Shown: positions 34,264 to 43,860, counted from the first letter of the stretch. The stretch: 64,000 nt of DNA from Croceifilum oryzae (GCF_030814315.1 NZ_JAUSUV010000001.1:204813-268812); one strand, 5' to 3'. The notes: generated from the letters alone by a model not told the origin. Numbers and translations are program-made.

Positions 34264-34911
34264 TTATAGAGGGACGATATACATCGAAATCATCAAGAAA
34301 TGTGCCAGAGAACCGAGCATGATAAAGATGTGAAAGATTTCATGGAATCCGAACTTGTTAGGGATGAAGTCAAATATTTTGGTGGCGTAGATGACAGCTC
34401 CAACGGTATAAGCGACTCCGCCAGCAATGAGTAGCATAATCGCTTTGATTGGTAGATGATCGATAAATTGACCAAAGGGTAAGATGGCTAACCATCCGAG
34501 TGTGACGTAGAAAATGGTAGAGACCATCCGAGGTACATTCATAAACCATAATTTCATCACCATTCCAACAATGGCCAAACTCCATACGCAGATGAGCATC
34601 GTTAAGCGCCAAGAACCTTCAAGTCCAACATATACAACGGGTGTGTAGGTTCCAGCGATAAAGAAGTAGATGGCGATATGATCAAATTTGCGCAGAGCTA
34701 GTTTGGTTTTGGGTTTTACATGTAACCAGTGATAGAGGGCGCTAGCTCCAAATAGAACGATGAGACTAACTCCGTAGATGATCATGGTTAGTAGCTTGGT
34801 TGGGTTTTGATAGGTTAATACGATGAGAAATACAAGTCCGACAATCCCCGCAAGGAATGAAGCAAAATGAGTCCATGTATTAACAGGTTCTCGCATCCGT
34901 AAGAATTTCAT
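34264..34911 (-). CDS. Hemolysin III / PAQR-family membrane protein
   Basis: The 215-residue protein has seven predicted helices and the family signatures EPVNTWTHFASFLAG, GASALYHW, FDHIAIYFFIAGTYTP and FHEIFHIFIMLGSLAHF. The conserved His/Asp/Ser set forms the metal site of PAQR hydrolase-like folds. In Bacillus the homologue is YplQ. Membrane homeostasis is the likely theme; direct haemolysis is not implied. GGAGGGTG precedes ATG 34911. Confidence 0.9.
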   Translation of the reverse strand: MKFLRMREPVNTWTHFASFLAGIVGLVFLIVLTYQNPTKLLTMIIYGVSLIVLFGASALYHWLHVKPKTKLALRKFDHIAIYFFIAGTYTPVVYVGLEGSWRLTMLICVWSLAIVGMVMKLWFMNVPRMVSTIFYVTLGWLAILPFGQFIDHLPIKAIMLLIAGGVAYTVGAVIYATKIFDFIPNKFGFHEIFHIFIMLGSLAHFLMISMYIVPL

Positions 34912-34947
34912 AGCACACCCTCCATTTATACATACTGTTAGGTAAAT

Positions 34948-36180
34948 CTATCCAACTTGGTTTGTCGTTAGTACAGGAATCGAAGCTTGCTTGCTCTTTA
35001 CGAAGCGGGCGATTCGAATCATCGCTTCTCCTAATTGTTCCATCGAACTAGCATACGAGCAACGAATATGACCTGCACCACTCGGACCAAAAGCATCTCC
35101 AGGCACCACGGCTACCCGTTCTTCTTTTAGCAGCTCTTCTGCAAAAGTGGTAGCGTCCATCCCTGTGGATTCAATAGACGGAAATACATAGAATGAGCCT
35201 TGAGGATCGTGACAAGTAAGACCTAAGTCGTTTAGAGCCTTTACCATGAAACGACGGCGACGATCATATTGAGATACCATCGCCCTACATTCTTCTAGAC
35301 CATTTTCTAAGGCTTCCAATGCGGCTACTTGGCTAGTGATCGGGGCGCATAAAGCCGCGTATTGATGAATTTTCAGCATCCCGGTAAGCAGAATAGAAGG
35401 AGCACATACATAACCAACGCGCCAGCCTGTCATCGCAAATGCTTTTGAGAAGCCACTAATGAGAATGGTGTGGTTTTTCATCTCTGGAAGTGCGCTGATG
35501 GAGAAATGTTGTCCCTGATAAGTGAGTTCGGCATAAATTTCATCTGAGATGACTAGTAAATCATGCCGTTTGATGACATCTGCTACCGGTTGTAATTCCT
35601 CTTTGGTCATAATAGCCCCAGTTGGATTGTTAGGATAACAGAGTATTACTAGCTTGGTACGTGATGTAATTGCTTTTTCTACATCCTTTGCCTGTAGTTT
35701 AAAGCCATATCGCGCATGAGTGGGAACAGCTATAGGAACTCCGCCAGCTAACTCTACACAAGGAGCATAGGAGACATAGCAAGGTTCTGGGATGAGCACT
35801 TCATCACCGGGGGTTAAAAGGGCCCGAAATGCTAGATCAATCGCTTCACTTGCTCCAAAGGTAATTAAAATTTCTGACGAAGATTGATAATGAAGCTGGA
35901 AACGTTGTTCGAGATATTTGCTAACTGCTTCCCGTAACTCGGGTGTTCCTTGGTTAGAAGTATAGGTTGTCATTCCTTGGTCGAGTGAAGTGACGCAGGC
36001 CTCCCGAATGTGCCATGGGGTGACAAAGTCTGGTTCCCCAACGGCGAGACTGATCGCATCAGGTGCATTGCTTAATAGATCGAAGAAACGGCGAATTCCA
36101 GACGGCTTTAAATTTCGTACGATAGGTGATAGTTTGTCTTCTAGATTCATAGTTGTGATTAGGGTGCTTCGATGAGGCAC
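34948..36180 (-). CDS. alaT: PLP aminotransferase, AlaT-like
   Basis: The 410-residue fold-type I aminotransferase has the Schiff-base lysine in ISGFSKAFAMTGWRVGY, CYPNNPTGA, DEIYAEL and the AIDLAFRALLTPGDEVLIPEP block. An Lrp-family regulator immediately upstream in the same operon is the arrangement of B. subtilis alaR-alaT, which makes alanine from pyruvate; aspartate or aromatic substrates cannot be excluded. GTG 36180 is favoured by AAGGAG just upstream and the 25-base gap to the regulator. ATG 36150 (MNLEDKLSP) is the alternative and gives a length closer to homologues. Confidence 0.75.
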   Translation of the reverse strand: MPHRSTLITTMNLEDKLSPIVRNLKPSGIRRFFDLLSNAPDAISLAVGEPDFVTPWHIREACVTSLDQGMTTYTSNQGTPELREAVSKYLEQRFQLHYQSSSEILITFGASEAIDLAFRALLTPGDEVLIPEPCYVSYAPCVELAGGVPIAVPTHARYGFKLQAKDVEKAITSRTKLVILCYPNNPTGAIMTKEELQPVADVIKRHDLLVISDEIYAELTYQGQHFSISALPEMKNHTILISGFSKAFAMTGWRVGYVCAPSILLTGMLKIHQYAALCAPITSQVAALEALENGLEECRAMVSQYDRRRRFMVKALNDLGLTCHDPQGSFYVFPSIESTGMDATTFAEELLKEERVAVVPGDAFGPSGAGHIRCSYASSMEQLGEAMIRIARFVKSKQASIPVLTTNQVG

Positions 36181-36205
36181 CTTTCTCCTTTCTCGTAAGT
36201 CTAGT

Positions 36206-36697
36206 CTAGGGAATGATGGAAATTCTACGGTCTTGATTTGGTTTATCCAAGATAACGCCATCCTCTTTGAACTTCTTTAGCACAAAATGAGTGGTTGTAC
36301 TAACTACAAATTCAAGAGGGGCTAATTTTTCCGTTACAAATTGTCCTACATCTTCCATGGTGGAAACTTCCAGCGAGACAGACAGGTCATATGCACCAGA
36401 CATGAGGTACACATCTTTTACTTCCGGATAATGATAAATCCTCTGTGCTAGAGCATCAAAGCCGTACCCATGTTGGGGTGTGACTTTTACATCAATAAGC
36501 GCGGAAACCCTTGGTCTGCCGGCTTTTTTCCAATCAATGATGGTACGATGTTTTAAAATGATTTGCTCATCTTCCAGTTGACGAATGATGGCTTGGACTT
36601 TTTCCAGAGGCTCGTTAACAAGATGAGCGATTTGCTCTATGGTAAGTCGTGCATTCTCTTCAAATAAAGAGAGTATTTCCAAGTGCAAGTCAGTCAT
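36206..36697 (-). CDS. alaR: Lrp/AsnC-family regulator, AlaR-like
   Basis: The 163-residue protein has an N-terminal winged HTH (LTIEQIAHLVNEPLEKVQAIIRQLEDEQII) and a C-terminal RAM ligand domain (VYLMSGAYDLSVSLEV). AGGAGG precedes ATG 36697. It is the first gene of the alaR-alaT operon; a long inverted repeat in its promoter suggests autoregulation. Confidence 0.85.
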   Translation of the reverse strand: MTDLHLEILSLFEENARLTIEQIAHLVNEPLEKVQAIIRQLEDEQIILKHRTIIDWKKAGRPRVSALIDVKVTPQHGYGFDALAQRIYHYPEVKDVYLMSGAYDLSVSLEVSTMEDVGQFVTEKLAPLEFVVSTTTHFVLKKFKEDGVILDKPNQDRRISIIP

Positions 36698-36712
36698 CTG
36701 CTACCTCCTAAT

Positions 36713-36762
36713 GGTCAAAATCCTTTGTCCGCTATTATATATGATAATCTCTCTTTTGACCA
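36713..36762 (-). promoter_or_regulatory. alaR promoter with Lrp-type inverted repeat
   Basis: On the minus strand TGGTCA (36762-36757) and TATAAT (36739-36734) are 17 bases apart. GGTCAAAA and TTTTGACC (36713-36720 and 36754-36761) are perfect 8-base inverted halves, one over the -35 and one just upstream of the ribosome site. This fits looping or cooperative binding by the encoded Lrp-family protein. Confidence 0.65.
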
Positions 36763-36763
36763 A

Positions 36764-36792
36764 ACAAAAAAAGCAGCTGTTTTGAAGCTGCT
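36764..36792 (-). terminator. Terminator of the toxin-antitoxin operon
   Basis: On the minus strand AGCAGCT-N7-AGCTGCT is followed by TTTTTTTG. Confidence 0.85.
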
Positions 36793-36820
36793 CTGCAACG
36801 GTTTTCACAATAGGATTACA

Positions 36821-37144
36821 TTAAATAACCTTGCCGGTTCGCTCTAACTCTGTTTTTAATCCGAGTACCTTCATAACCTCTTTGTACTTTGTTTCATCTA
36901 TAGCTGAATCTCCAAACTCCATCATCGCAATCGTATTTTCGTTTAGCTCGCAGTTCAAATGATCATTTACTTTTTTTGCCATTTGTAGATAAGTAAGATC
37001 TTGCTCCTGACGATAAGCCAGCAATTTTAATCCTGACTGGAAACGATAAGATTCGGTTGCTTCTCGAATTCTGGGAATTTGTTGGAGAATATTTCGTATT
37101 TCATGATAGTGATCTGTTAGATCAAGCTCTTTTTCATCCTTCAC
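36821..37144 (-). CDS. XRE-family antitoxin
   Basis: The 107-residue protein contains an HTH_3-like segment (GLKLLAYRQEQDLTYLQMAKKVNDHLNCELNENTIAMMEFG, about residues 38-78). It overlaps the upstream putative toxin by four bases (GTGA), a toxin-first order typical of HigBA. The protein likely binds and neutralises the toxin and represses the operon. GTG 37144 follows GGGGGAACG. It could also be a stand-alone regulator. Confidence 0.7.
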   Translation of the reverse strand: MKDEKELDLTDHYHEIRNILQQIPRIREATESYRFQSGLKLLAYRQEQDLTYLQMAKKVNDHLNCELNENTIAMMEFGDSAIDETKYKEVMKVLGLKTELERTGKVI

Positions 37145-37662
37145 GAGTCGTTCCCCCTTAACAAGTACTTACTTGGGTTTTCGAGAAAATCGATATAGAT
37201 TTCAAATGAGAGCTGACGGCAGACTTCATACAGTTCTTCGGATTTTCGATTTAGTTCTAAGTCAAGTGTATCATATACCATCAGGGCACGTGTAAGGAAG
37301 AGGATTTGTTGTTTATTAACCCGCTCCCGAAAGAAAAAAATACGCGCGCCCCAATGCAAGGTGCGAGGGTCTGTGGAGTAAATGTGATTATAGCGAATTT
37401 CGTACAGTTTCAAATGATAAGATGGACTGGGAATGGACTGGAGTGGATGAAATTTCTTATATCCATTCGTTGTTTTCAACGAGATCCAATAATTCTTCAA
37501 ATTATAAGGAAGCCATTTCATCTGGTGGAGATGAGCAATTACTTTCATCATGCCCTCAAATGTATGAGCATAATCAGAATCAGCCTCTGCTTGAAAGCGA
37601 ATCGACTGAAGAAAATCATGAACTTGGCTACGACCATCTTCATATAGAAACTGGATAATCAC
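37141..37662 (-). CDS. RelE/HigB-like toxin candidate
   Basis: The 173-residue protein has the beta-strand and basic pattern of the RelE/ParE superfamily: FLYEDGRSQVHDFLQSI at the start, then HLKLYEIRYNHIYS...ARIFFFRERVNKQQILFLTRAL, where catalytic Arg/Lys and aromatic residues sit. About 50 residues of helical C-terminus go beyond the core. Such proteins cut mRNA at the ribosome or gyrase-bound DNA. GTG 37662 follows GGGAGCG. The call rests on fold pattern and operon layout with the HTH gene. Confidence 0.65.
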   Translation of the reverse strand: MIIQFLYEDGRSQVHDFLQSIRFQAEADSDYAHTFEGMMKVIAHLHQMKWLPYNLKNYWISLKTTNGYKKFHPLQSIPSPSYHLKLYEIRYNHIYSTDPRTLHWGARIFFFRERVNKQQILFLTRALMVYDTLDLELNRKSEELYEVCRQLSFEIYIDFLENPSKYLLRGNDS

Positions 37663-37705
37663 TTATGGTTCGCTCCCATCTCTCCTTTAAAGTGGTGAAC
37701 CCGAT

Positions 37706-38626
37706 CTAATTTTTGAAGAAGTTCTTTAAGATGAACAGCGCATTTGCAGGGCGTTCTGCAATTCTGCGAGTGAAGTATGGGTACCAATCTTTTCCATAAG
37801 GAGTGTAAACGCGCACTTTATAACCTTCTTTTACTAGGTCGCGTTGTAGCCCATTACGTACCCCGTATAACATCTGGAACTCATACAGATTGTCGTCAAT
37901 GTGGTTTTCTTTGATCCATTTCTTTAGTATATGAATGATTGTCTCGTCATGTGTGGCAATTGCCGTGTAACAACCGCTCAGAAGATGATTTTGTACTAGA
38001 CGAACATAGTTGTCATCTACTTCGGACTTCTCTGGAAATGCTACTGCTGCAGGCTCTTTATAAGCCCCTTTTACGATCCGTAGATTTACTTGGTTCTCGC
38101 CTAACTTTGCGACATCATCGACAGCTCGATATAGATAAGACTGGATAACCAATCCAATATGCTCTTTGCCATACTTAGCAAGTAAACGATTAAAAATATC
38201 GATGGTAACCTCAAGTCGGGGTGTGTCTTCCATATCAATGCGGACAAAGTTATTACACTCTTTCGCTTTAGCGGCAATCCGATCCATGTTTTCAAAGCAG
38301 AATTCAGGATCGATATCTAGCCCGAGTTGAGTGAGCTTAACAGATACGTTGGAGTTCACACCGCTTTTTTCAATCGCTTCAAAGATGCGAACCGATTCAT
38401 CAGTAGCTAGGGTAGCTTCTTCTTTGGTGTAAACGCTTTCTCCGAGGTGATCAAGAGTAACGATTAAGCCTTCTTTATTAATCCCGGAGACAAAACGAAC
38501 AGCCTCTTCCAGCGATTCACCAGCAACGAAGCGGGAAGCTCCTAGCTTCATCCCATATTTCGATACAAAAGAAGTAACAACTCGATTGCCTGCTAACGTA
38601 AGCACTAGGCTACGACTGATAGACAT
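37706..38626 (-). CDS. putM: Proline dehydrogenase
   Basis: This FAD enzyme oxidises proline to pyrroline-5-carboxylate. The 306-residue monofunctional form has RIDMED in the barrel, LRIVKGAYKEPA, and the C-terminal YTPYGKDWYPYFTRRIAERPAN signature with the substrate-binding Arg pair. ATG 38626 follows GTGAGGAAATT; the upstream start at 38665 has no ribosome site. It is divergent from rocA, which takes the next step. Confidence 0.93.
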   Translation of the reverse strand: MSISRSLVLTLAGNRVVTSFVSKYGMKLGASRFVAGESLEEAVRFVSGINKEGLIVTLDHLGESVYTKEEATLATDESVRIFEAIEKSGVNSNVSVKLTQLGLDIDPEFCFENMDRIAAKAKECNNFVRIDMEDTPRLEVTIDIFNRLLAKYGKEHIGLVIQSYLYRAVDDVAKLGENQVNLRIVKGAYKEPAAVAFPEKSEVDDNYVRLVQNHLLSGCYTAIATHDETIIHILKKWIKENHIDDNLYEFQMLYGVRNGLQRDLVKEGYKVRVYTPYGKDWYPYFTRRIAERPANALFILKNFFKN

Positions 38627-38803
38627 AACAATTTCCTCACTTTCGACAACAATCACAAGTGTCATGATAATTTTTAATGATAGATAAAATGATAAAATTA
38701 GTGCTTTACATAATCATTATACAATGATGTTTCAAATGACAAAAGGAAAGAAATGCTTTTAAGCTCCATTTTTTCTTAAGAAAACAACTGGTAAATCTTA
38801 TCA

Positions 38804-38818
38804 ATGGAAACGATTGCA
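38804..38818 (+). promoter_or_regulatory. cre-like CcpA site between putM and rocA
   Basis: ATGGAAACGATTGCA matches WTGNAANCGNWNNCW fully. It lies 64 bases before rocA in the divergent intergenic region, so carbon catabolite repression of proline use is likely. No sigma-54 promoter pair is evident. Confidence 0.65.
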
Positions 38819-38881
38819 TGCCTTTGTTACCTACGTTACAATGACAAAGGAGTAAATTAGACTTTTGAGGGGGAACTATTC

Positions 38882-40429
38882 ATGTTACAAGAATACCGCA
38901 ATGAACCTTTCACAGACTTCTCGAAGGAAGAAAATTACAAAGCATTTCAAGCTGCACTTGATAAAGTACAAAGTGAGCTTGGTAAAGAATATGAAATTAT
39001 TATTGGGGACGAGCGTATTAAAACAGAGCGTACAATGAAATCGCTTAACCCATCTAATCTAGATCAAGTAGTTGGAGTTGCTTATGAAGCAAACGTAGAG
39101 CTAGCTGAAAAAGCAATGCAAGTGGCTCTATCCACTTTCGAAACTTGGAAAAAATATAGCCCAGCGGCACGTGCGCGTATTTTATTTAAAACATCAGCTA
39201 TCATGCGTCGTAGAAAACATGAATTTTCAGCATGGATGGTGCTAGAAGCAGGAAAAAGTTGGGCAGAAGCGGATGCAGATACAGCAGAAGCAATCGATTT
39301 CATGGAGTTTTATGGCCGCGAAATGATCCGCATTAGTGAAAGCCAACCGTTAACACGTATTCCGGGTGAGGATAATGAGCTTACTTATATCCCTCTTGGT
39401 GTAGGTGTTGTCATCCCACCTTGGAACTTCCCACTTGCGATTACAGTCGGAATGACCACAGCGGCGATCGTATCAGGTAACACCGTTGTCCTAAAACCAG
39501 CAAGCCCAACGAACGTGATCGCGGCTAAATTTATGGAGATTCTCGAAGAAGCTGGCTGTCCATCAGGCGTTGTTAGCTACCTACCAGGTCCTGGTGCTGA
39601 AGTGGGCGAGTACTTGGTTAAACATCCTAAAACTCGTTTCATCTCCTTCACTGGTTCCCGTGCAGTAGGGCTTCGCATTAACGAACTTGCGGCGAAAACG
39701 GTACCAGGTCAAAAATGGATTAAACGTGTAGTTGCAGAGATGGGCGGTAAAGATGCAATCGTCGTAAACAACGATGCGGATCTAGACCTCGCAGTTGATT
39801 CCATCGTGAAAGCAGCATTTAGCTTTGCTGGACAAAAATGTTCTGCATGTTCTCGTGCGATTATCCATCAAGATGTATACGATCAAGTTCTTGAAGGCGT
39901 TGTAGCGAAAGCGAAGGAACTAAAAGTAGGTAACACAACTGACCTCGGAGTGGATCTAGGTCCAGTAGTAGATGATAAAGCGTACAACAAAATCTTGGAA
40001 TACATTGAGATCGGGAAGCAAGAAGGTCGTCTGATGGCAGGTGGAGGCAAAGCAGAAGGGAACGGGTACTACATCCAACCAACTGTATTTGCAGATGTGG
40101 ATCCACAAGCTCGTATCTCTCAAGAAGAAATCTTTGGACCGGTTGTTGCATTCCACAAAGCAAACGATTTCGATCATGCGCTTGAGATTGCAAACAACAC
40201 AGACTACGGCTTAACAGGTGCAGTGCTTACGAAAAGCCGTGCGAACCTAGAAAAAGCTCGTGAAGAGTTCCATGTAGGGAACCTATACTTTAACCGTAAG
40301 TGCACAGGAGCTCTTGTAGGTGTTCATCCATTCGGTGGTTTCAACATGTCCGGTACAGACTCCAAAGCAGGTGGACGTGACTACTTGCTACTCTTTACAC
40401 AAGCGAAAATGGTTTCGGAAGCTCTATAA
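38882..40429 (+). CDS. rocA: L-glutamate gamma-semialdehyde dehydrogenase
   Basis: RocA/PutC oxidises pyrroline-5-carboxylate (as glutamate semialdehyde) to glutamate with NAD. The 515-residue protein carries the catalytic Cys in [11 protein letters not shown], the Glu in [21 protein letters not shown] in the nucleotide fold and a C-terminal [17 protein letters not shown]. The ribosome site GAGGGGG precedes ATG 38882. Terminator at 40451. Confidence 0.95.
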   Translation: MLQEYRNEPFTDFSKEENYKAFQAALDKVQSELGKEYEIIIGDERIKTERTMKSLNPSNLDQVVGVAYEANVELAEKAMQVALSTFETWKKYSPAARARILFKTSAIMRRRKHEFSAWMVLEAGKSWAEADADTAEAIDFMEFYGREMIRISESQPLTRIPGEDNELTYIPLGVGVVIPPWNFPLAITVGMTTAAIVSGNTVVLKPASPTNVIAAKFMEILEEAGCPSGVVSYLPGPGAEVGEYLVKHPKTRFISFTGSRAVGLRINELAAKTVPGQKWIKRVVAEMGGKDAIVVNNDADLDLAVDSIVKAAFSFAGQKCSACSRAIIHQDVYDQVLEGVVAKAKELKVGNTTDLGVDLGPVVDDKAYNKILEYIEIGKQEGRLMAGGGKAEGNGYYIQPTVFADVDPQARISQEEIFGPVVAFHKANDFDHALEIANNTDYGLTGAVLTKSRANLEKAREEFHVGNLYFNRKCTGALVGVHPFGGFNMSGTDSKAGGRDYLLLFTQAKMVSEAL

Positions 40430-40450
40430 TAAGATTGATTAGATTTACTC

Positions 40451-40484
40451 AACCTCTAGTGATTGATGTGCTAGAGGTTTTTTC
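40451..40484 (+). terminator. Terminator of rocA
   Basis: AACCTCTAG (40451-40459) pairs with CTAGAGGTT (40471-40479), followed by TTTTTCT. Confidence 0.88.
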
Positions 40485-40651
40485 TATGTGTGCTGCTATT
40501 TTGTATGGAGTGGATTTGTTGATTAGCCCAATAGCTGTTTTTTATCAGTATTTAAGCCGTGAAAACTGCCTACTTATCAAGAAAAGCCGAACGATCCACA
40601 CCATTTCTTTCTGTGATATAGAGCAATTTATTCTGTTATGCAATAGAATCC

Positions 40652-40680
40652 TTGACATGTTTCAATGTTCATCATATATT
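40652..40680 (+). promoter_or_regulatory. Probable promoter of the glnQHMP operon
   Basis: TTGACA (40652-40657), 17-base spacer, TATATT (40675-40680). It lies 152 bases before glnQ. The rest of 40485-40831 shows no gene; an ORF at 40435 contains the rocA terminator and is rejected. Confidence 0.6.
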
Positions 40681-40831
40681 TACTATAAAATGTTAGTTGA
40701 AAATTTTAAGTTTGATCAATACTAAGATTTATGTGTCACTTTCTACTACATACGATGAGGGTCTGTCCGAACGATCTTAGGTTTTACTCTAGGAATTTTG
40801 TAAGTACTCGTTGATTGGAATAGCTTAGGGA

Positions 40832-41569
40832 GTGGTTAAGATAATCAGTTTTTCGAAAGTAAATAAGTGGTATGGAAATTTCCATGTTCTCCAAGAGATA
40901 GACTTAGAAATTAAGCAAGGCGAGGTTGTAGTCATCTTAGGCCCTTCCGGGTCGGGTAAAAGTACCCTTTTGCGATGCATCAACCGTTTGGAAACGATTA
41001 CAAAAGGTGAGCTTGTCGTAAACGGTGTCAAAGTGAATGATCGTAAGACGAATATCAACCAACTGCGCCAAGAGATTGGAATGGTATTTCAGCACTTTAA
41101 TTTGTATCCTCACAAGACAGCCCTTGAAAATATTACACTAGCCCCAACGAAGGTTCGCAAGTTGGAGCGCGAGCAGGCTAAGAAATTGGCACTCGAATAT
41201 TTAGAAAAAGTAGGCATTCCAGAAAAGGCTGATTCGTACCCTAATCAGTTATCAGGTGGACAACAGCAACGTGTCGCGATTGCTAGAGGATTGGCGATGA
41301 AACCGCAAATTATGTTGTTTGACGAACCTACTTCTGCTCTAGATCCAGAGATGATTGGCGAAGTGCTAGATGTCATGAGAACTTTGGCTAAGGAAGGAAT
41401 GACGATGGTCGTTGTAACGCATGAGATGGGCTTTGCAAGAGAAGTGGCAGATCGGATCATTTTTATGGATGAAGGAAAGATCTTAGAAGTGGCGGAACCA
41501 GATGTATTTTTCAATAATCCAGTAAATGAACGTACCAAGCTCTTTTTGTCCCGTATTTTAAAACACTAA
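40832..41569 (+). CDS. glnQ: Amino-acid ABC transporter ATPase
   Basis: The 245-residue ATPase of a polar amino-acid (Gln/Glu/Arg-type) importer has Walker [10 protein letters not shown], signature LSGGQQQR, Walker B IMLFDEP, and the H-loop VVTHEMGFA. Gene order ATPase, binding protein, two permeases is that of B. subtilis glnQ-glnH-glnM-glnP. The start is uncertain: GTG 40832 overlaps AGGGAG, so initiation a few codons later at a rare ATA/ATC cannot be ruled out. Confidence 0.9.
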   Translation: MVKIISFSKVNKWYGNFHVLQEIDLEIKQGEVVVILGPSGSGKSTLLRCINRLETITKGELVVNGVKVNDRKTNINQLRQEIGMVFQHFNLYPHKTALENITLAPTKVRKLEREQAKKLALEYLEKVGIPEKADSYPNQLSGGQQQRVAIARGLAMKPQIMLFDEPTSALDPEMIGEVLDVMRTLAKEGMTMVVVTHEMGFAREVADRIIFMDEGKILEVAEPDVFFNNPVNERTKLFLSRILKH

Positions 41570-41586
41570 ATTTGGAGGCGAATGGA

Positions 41587-42450
41587 ATGAAATTGAAAAA
41601 ATGGGCGATTATGGCCCTGTCGATTGTTACCGCTGTCTCGTTAGCTGCTTGTAGTAGCGATAAGGGTGCTTCTACAGATGCAAAGGGTGTTGGATTTAAA
41701 GAAAAGATTGAAAAAAGAGGTAAGTTTATAGCGGGTGTAAAATTCGATTCGAACTTATTTGGTTTTAAAGATCCTGCCGACCAGACTGTAAAAGGCTTTG
41801 AAGTAGACTTGATGAAAGAATTTACAAAGCGTACGTTTGGCGATGTAAATATGCTTGAACTGAAAGAAGTTACCTCTAAAACACGCGAAAAAATGCTGAC
41901 ATCTGGCGAGATTGATGTGATTGCGGCAACGATGACGATTACGCCGAAACGAAAAGAAACGGCTGACTTCTCTCGTGTCTATTTCCTCGCAGGGCAAGCG
42001 TTGCTAGTGAAAAAAGGTAGCCCGATCAAAGATGTAAAAGATCTAAATGGGAAACAAGTAGGTACCGCTAAGGGTGCAGTGAGCGGTAAAAACTTGAAAG
42101 CGATCAATAAAGATGCGGTTGTGAAAGAGTACAGCAACTATGCAGAAGCGTTCCAGGCACTACGTGGTGGAATCATCGATGCGGTTACCACGGATGATGG
42201 AATCCTAGCTGGTATGGCAAAGCAAGATCCAAATTATGAAGTAGTCGGAAATCGTTTCAGTAAAGAGCCTTACGGCGTTGCGGTTGATAAAAAGAACAAA
42301 GACTTATTGGAAGCGATGAATAAGTTTTTGGATGATACGATAAAAGATGGAACATACAATCAGTTGTATAAGAAATGGTTTGGACAGGATGCACCAAAAG
42401 ACCTGCCACGAGATGCAGTACTTGAACTTCAACCAGGTGTTGATGGCTAA
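41587..42450 (+). CDS. glnH: Amino-acid ABC transporter substrate-binding lipoprotein
   Basis: The 287-residue protein has a lipoprotein signal with lipobox LAAC (about residues 19-22) and an SBP_bac_3 domain (GKFIAGVKFDSNLFGFKDP, GFEVDLMKEF, DVIAATMTITPKRKE). The fold binds polar amino acids outside the membrane. ATG 41587 follows GGAGGCG. A hairpin after the stop probably keeps its mRNA in excess over the permeases. Confidence 0.9.
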   Translation: MKLKKWAIMALSIVTAVSLAACSSDKGASTDAKGVGFKEKIEKRGKFIAGVKFDSNLFGFKDPADQTVKGFEVDLMKEFTKRTFGDVNMLELKEVTSKTREKMLTSGEIDVIAATMTITPKRKETADFSRVYFLAGQALLVKKGSPIKDVKDLNGKQVGTAKGAVSGKNLKAINKDAVVKEYSNYAEAFQALRGGIIDAVTTDDGILAGMAKQDPNYEVVGNRFSKEPYGVAVDKKNKDLLEAMNKFLDDTIKDGTYNQLYKKWFGQDAPKDLPRDAVLELQPGVDG

Positions 42451-42471
42451 TTTCATACCATTTTAGAAACG

Positions 42472-42511
42472 GGAGGGATGGATGAGCTATGAGGCACCAT
42501 CCTTCCTTTTT
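42472..42511 (+). terminator. Intra-operon attenuating terminator
   Basis: GGAGGGATGG (42472-42481) pairs with CCATCCTTCC (42497-42506) with one G-U, followed by TTTTTC. It lies between glnH and glnM. Confidence 0.75.
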
Positions 42512-42534
42512 CATGAGTAAAGGAGCTTAGCGAT

Positions 42535-43194
42535 ATGAATTGGGATTTTGGATTTATTCAAGAATATAGAACTGAATTTATCGATGGTTTTTTTCTAACT
42601 TTGAAAGTAAGTTTGACTGCACTTATCTTAAGTCTGATTATCGGGACGATTATTGCGATCTTTCGAATATCGAGTAACAAAGCATTGCGAGCTTTTGGAA
42701 CTTCGTATGTAGAGTTTTTTCGAAATACCCCTTTGATGGTACAAGTCTTCTTTTTCTACTTCGGGCTTGCTTCTATCGGTTATAAGTTAACTGATTTTTG
42801 GATTGGGGTGCTGGGCCTTTCAATTTATACGGCGGCTTTTATTGCCGAGATTATCCGTGCAGGGATTCAAACTGTGCCACATGGTCAGACAGAGGCGGCT
42901 CGGGCATCTGGATTAAGCTTTTTGCAGACCATGTTCCATGTAGTGTTGCCGCAAGCATTTAAATTAGTTGTTCCCCCTATGTGTAATCAATTTATCAATT
43001 TGGTTAAGAACTCATCGATTCTCTCGGTTATTGCCGCTCAAGATATCTTATATGTGGGAGAGCAAGCGATTTCCGAATACGATCCGTTTTCTGTAGAGCT
43101 ATTTGTAGCGGCACTCTATCTTATTATTACGATTCCGCTATCACAAGGAGTCAACTTGCTAGAGCGTCGTTGGGCGAAACAAGGTACACGTTAG
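42535..43194 (+). CDS. glnM: Amino-acid ABC transporter permease
   Basis: The 219-residue His/Glu/Gln/Arg/opine-family permease has about five helices and the EAA loop EAARASGLSFLQTMFHVVLPQAFK that docks onto the ATPase. AAAGGAG precedes ATG 42535. It pairs with the next gene in the importer. Confidence 0.9.
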   Translation: MNWDFGFIQEYRTEFIDGFFLTLKVSLTALILSLIIGTIIAIFRISSNKALRAFGTSYVEFFRNTPLMVQVFFFYFGLASIGYKLTDFWIGVLGLSIYTAAFIAEIIRAGIQTVPHGQTEAARASGLSFLQTMFHVVLPQAFKLVVPPMCNQFINLVKNSSILSVIAAQDILYVGEQAISEYDPFSVELFVAALYLIITIPLSQGVNLLERRWAKQGTR

Positions 43195-43206
43195 GAGGCG
43201 AACCAT

Positions 43207-43860
43207 ATGGATTTTAGTAAACTGCTCGAGGGAAATACGTGGGGGATATTGTTGAAAGGGTTGTGGGTAACCTTAGAGGTTGCGGTTGTTGCTATCATTT
43301 TAAGCTTTCTCATCGGGATTGTTTTAGGGATTTTACGGTATTCCAAAATACCCGTTCTTTCACAACTGGCTACTTTGTATATTGAAATCGTACGGAATAT
43401 CCCATTGCTCGTTATTATCTTCTTTGCATTTAATACGTTATTGGATAAATTTGATTCCCTTGTCGTGATCGTGATCTTCGGGATGACGGTCTTTACGTCC
43501 GCATTGATCGCCGAGATCGTCCGAAGTGGATTAAATTCGATTCCTATCGGCCAGATTGAAGCGGCTCGTGCTCAAGGGATGAGCTATGTGCAAACGCTGA
43601 TTCATATTATCTTACCACAGGCACTTAAGCGCATGATTCCGCCTCTCGTGGGGCAGTTTGTTACCTTGATTAAAGATACGTCCCTTGCGGCGGCGATTAC
43701 ATTGCCTGAGTTATTACATGAAGCAAAACTTATATATTCAAATCCAAGCTATGTAAATGCTACGATCCCGATTTTACTACTTGTCGCGTTGATCTATTTT
43801 GTAGTGAATTATAGTTTATCTCTATTAAGTCGCCAACTTGAAAAGAGATTGGCTGGTTAA
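43207..43860 (+). CDS. glnP: Amino-acid ABC transporter permease
   Basis: The 217-residue permease resembles the preceding one, with EAARAQGMSYVQTLIHIILPQALKR as its EAA loop and about five helices. GGAGGCG precedes ATG 43207, 12 bases after glnM. A weak hairpin (AGAGGTTGG / CCAACTTCT) follows the stop. Confidence 0.9.
   Translation: MDFSKLLEGNTWGILLKGLWVTLEVAVVAIILSFLIGIVLGILRYSKIPVLSQLATLYIEIVRNIPLLVIIFFAFNTLLDKFDSLVVIVIFGMTVFTSALIAEIVRSGLNSIPIGQIEAARAQGMSYVQTLIHIILPQALKRMIPPLVGQFVTLIKDTSLAAAITLPELLHEAKLIYSNPSYVNATIPILLLVALIYFVVNYSLSLLSRQLEKRLAG

Noticed and set aside
40435..40725. 96-residue ORF after rocA
   Set aside because: It begins six bases after rocA, lacks a ribosome site, contains the rocA terminator and the glnQ promoter, and has no protein-like composition.
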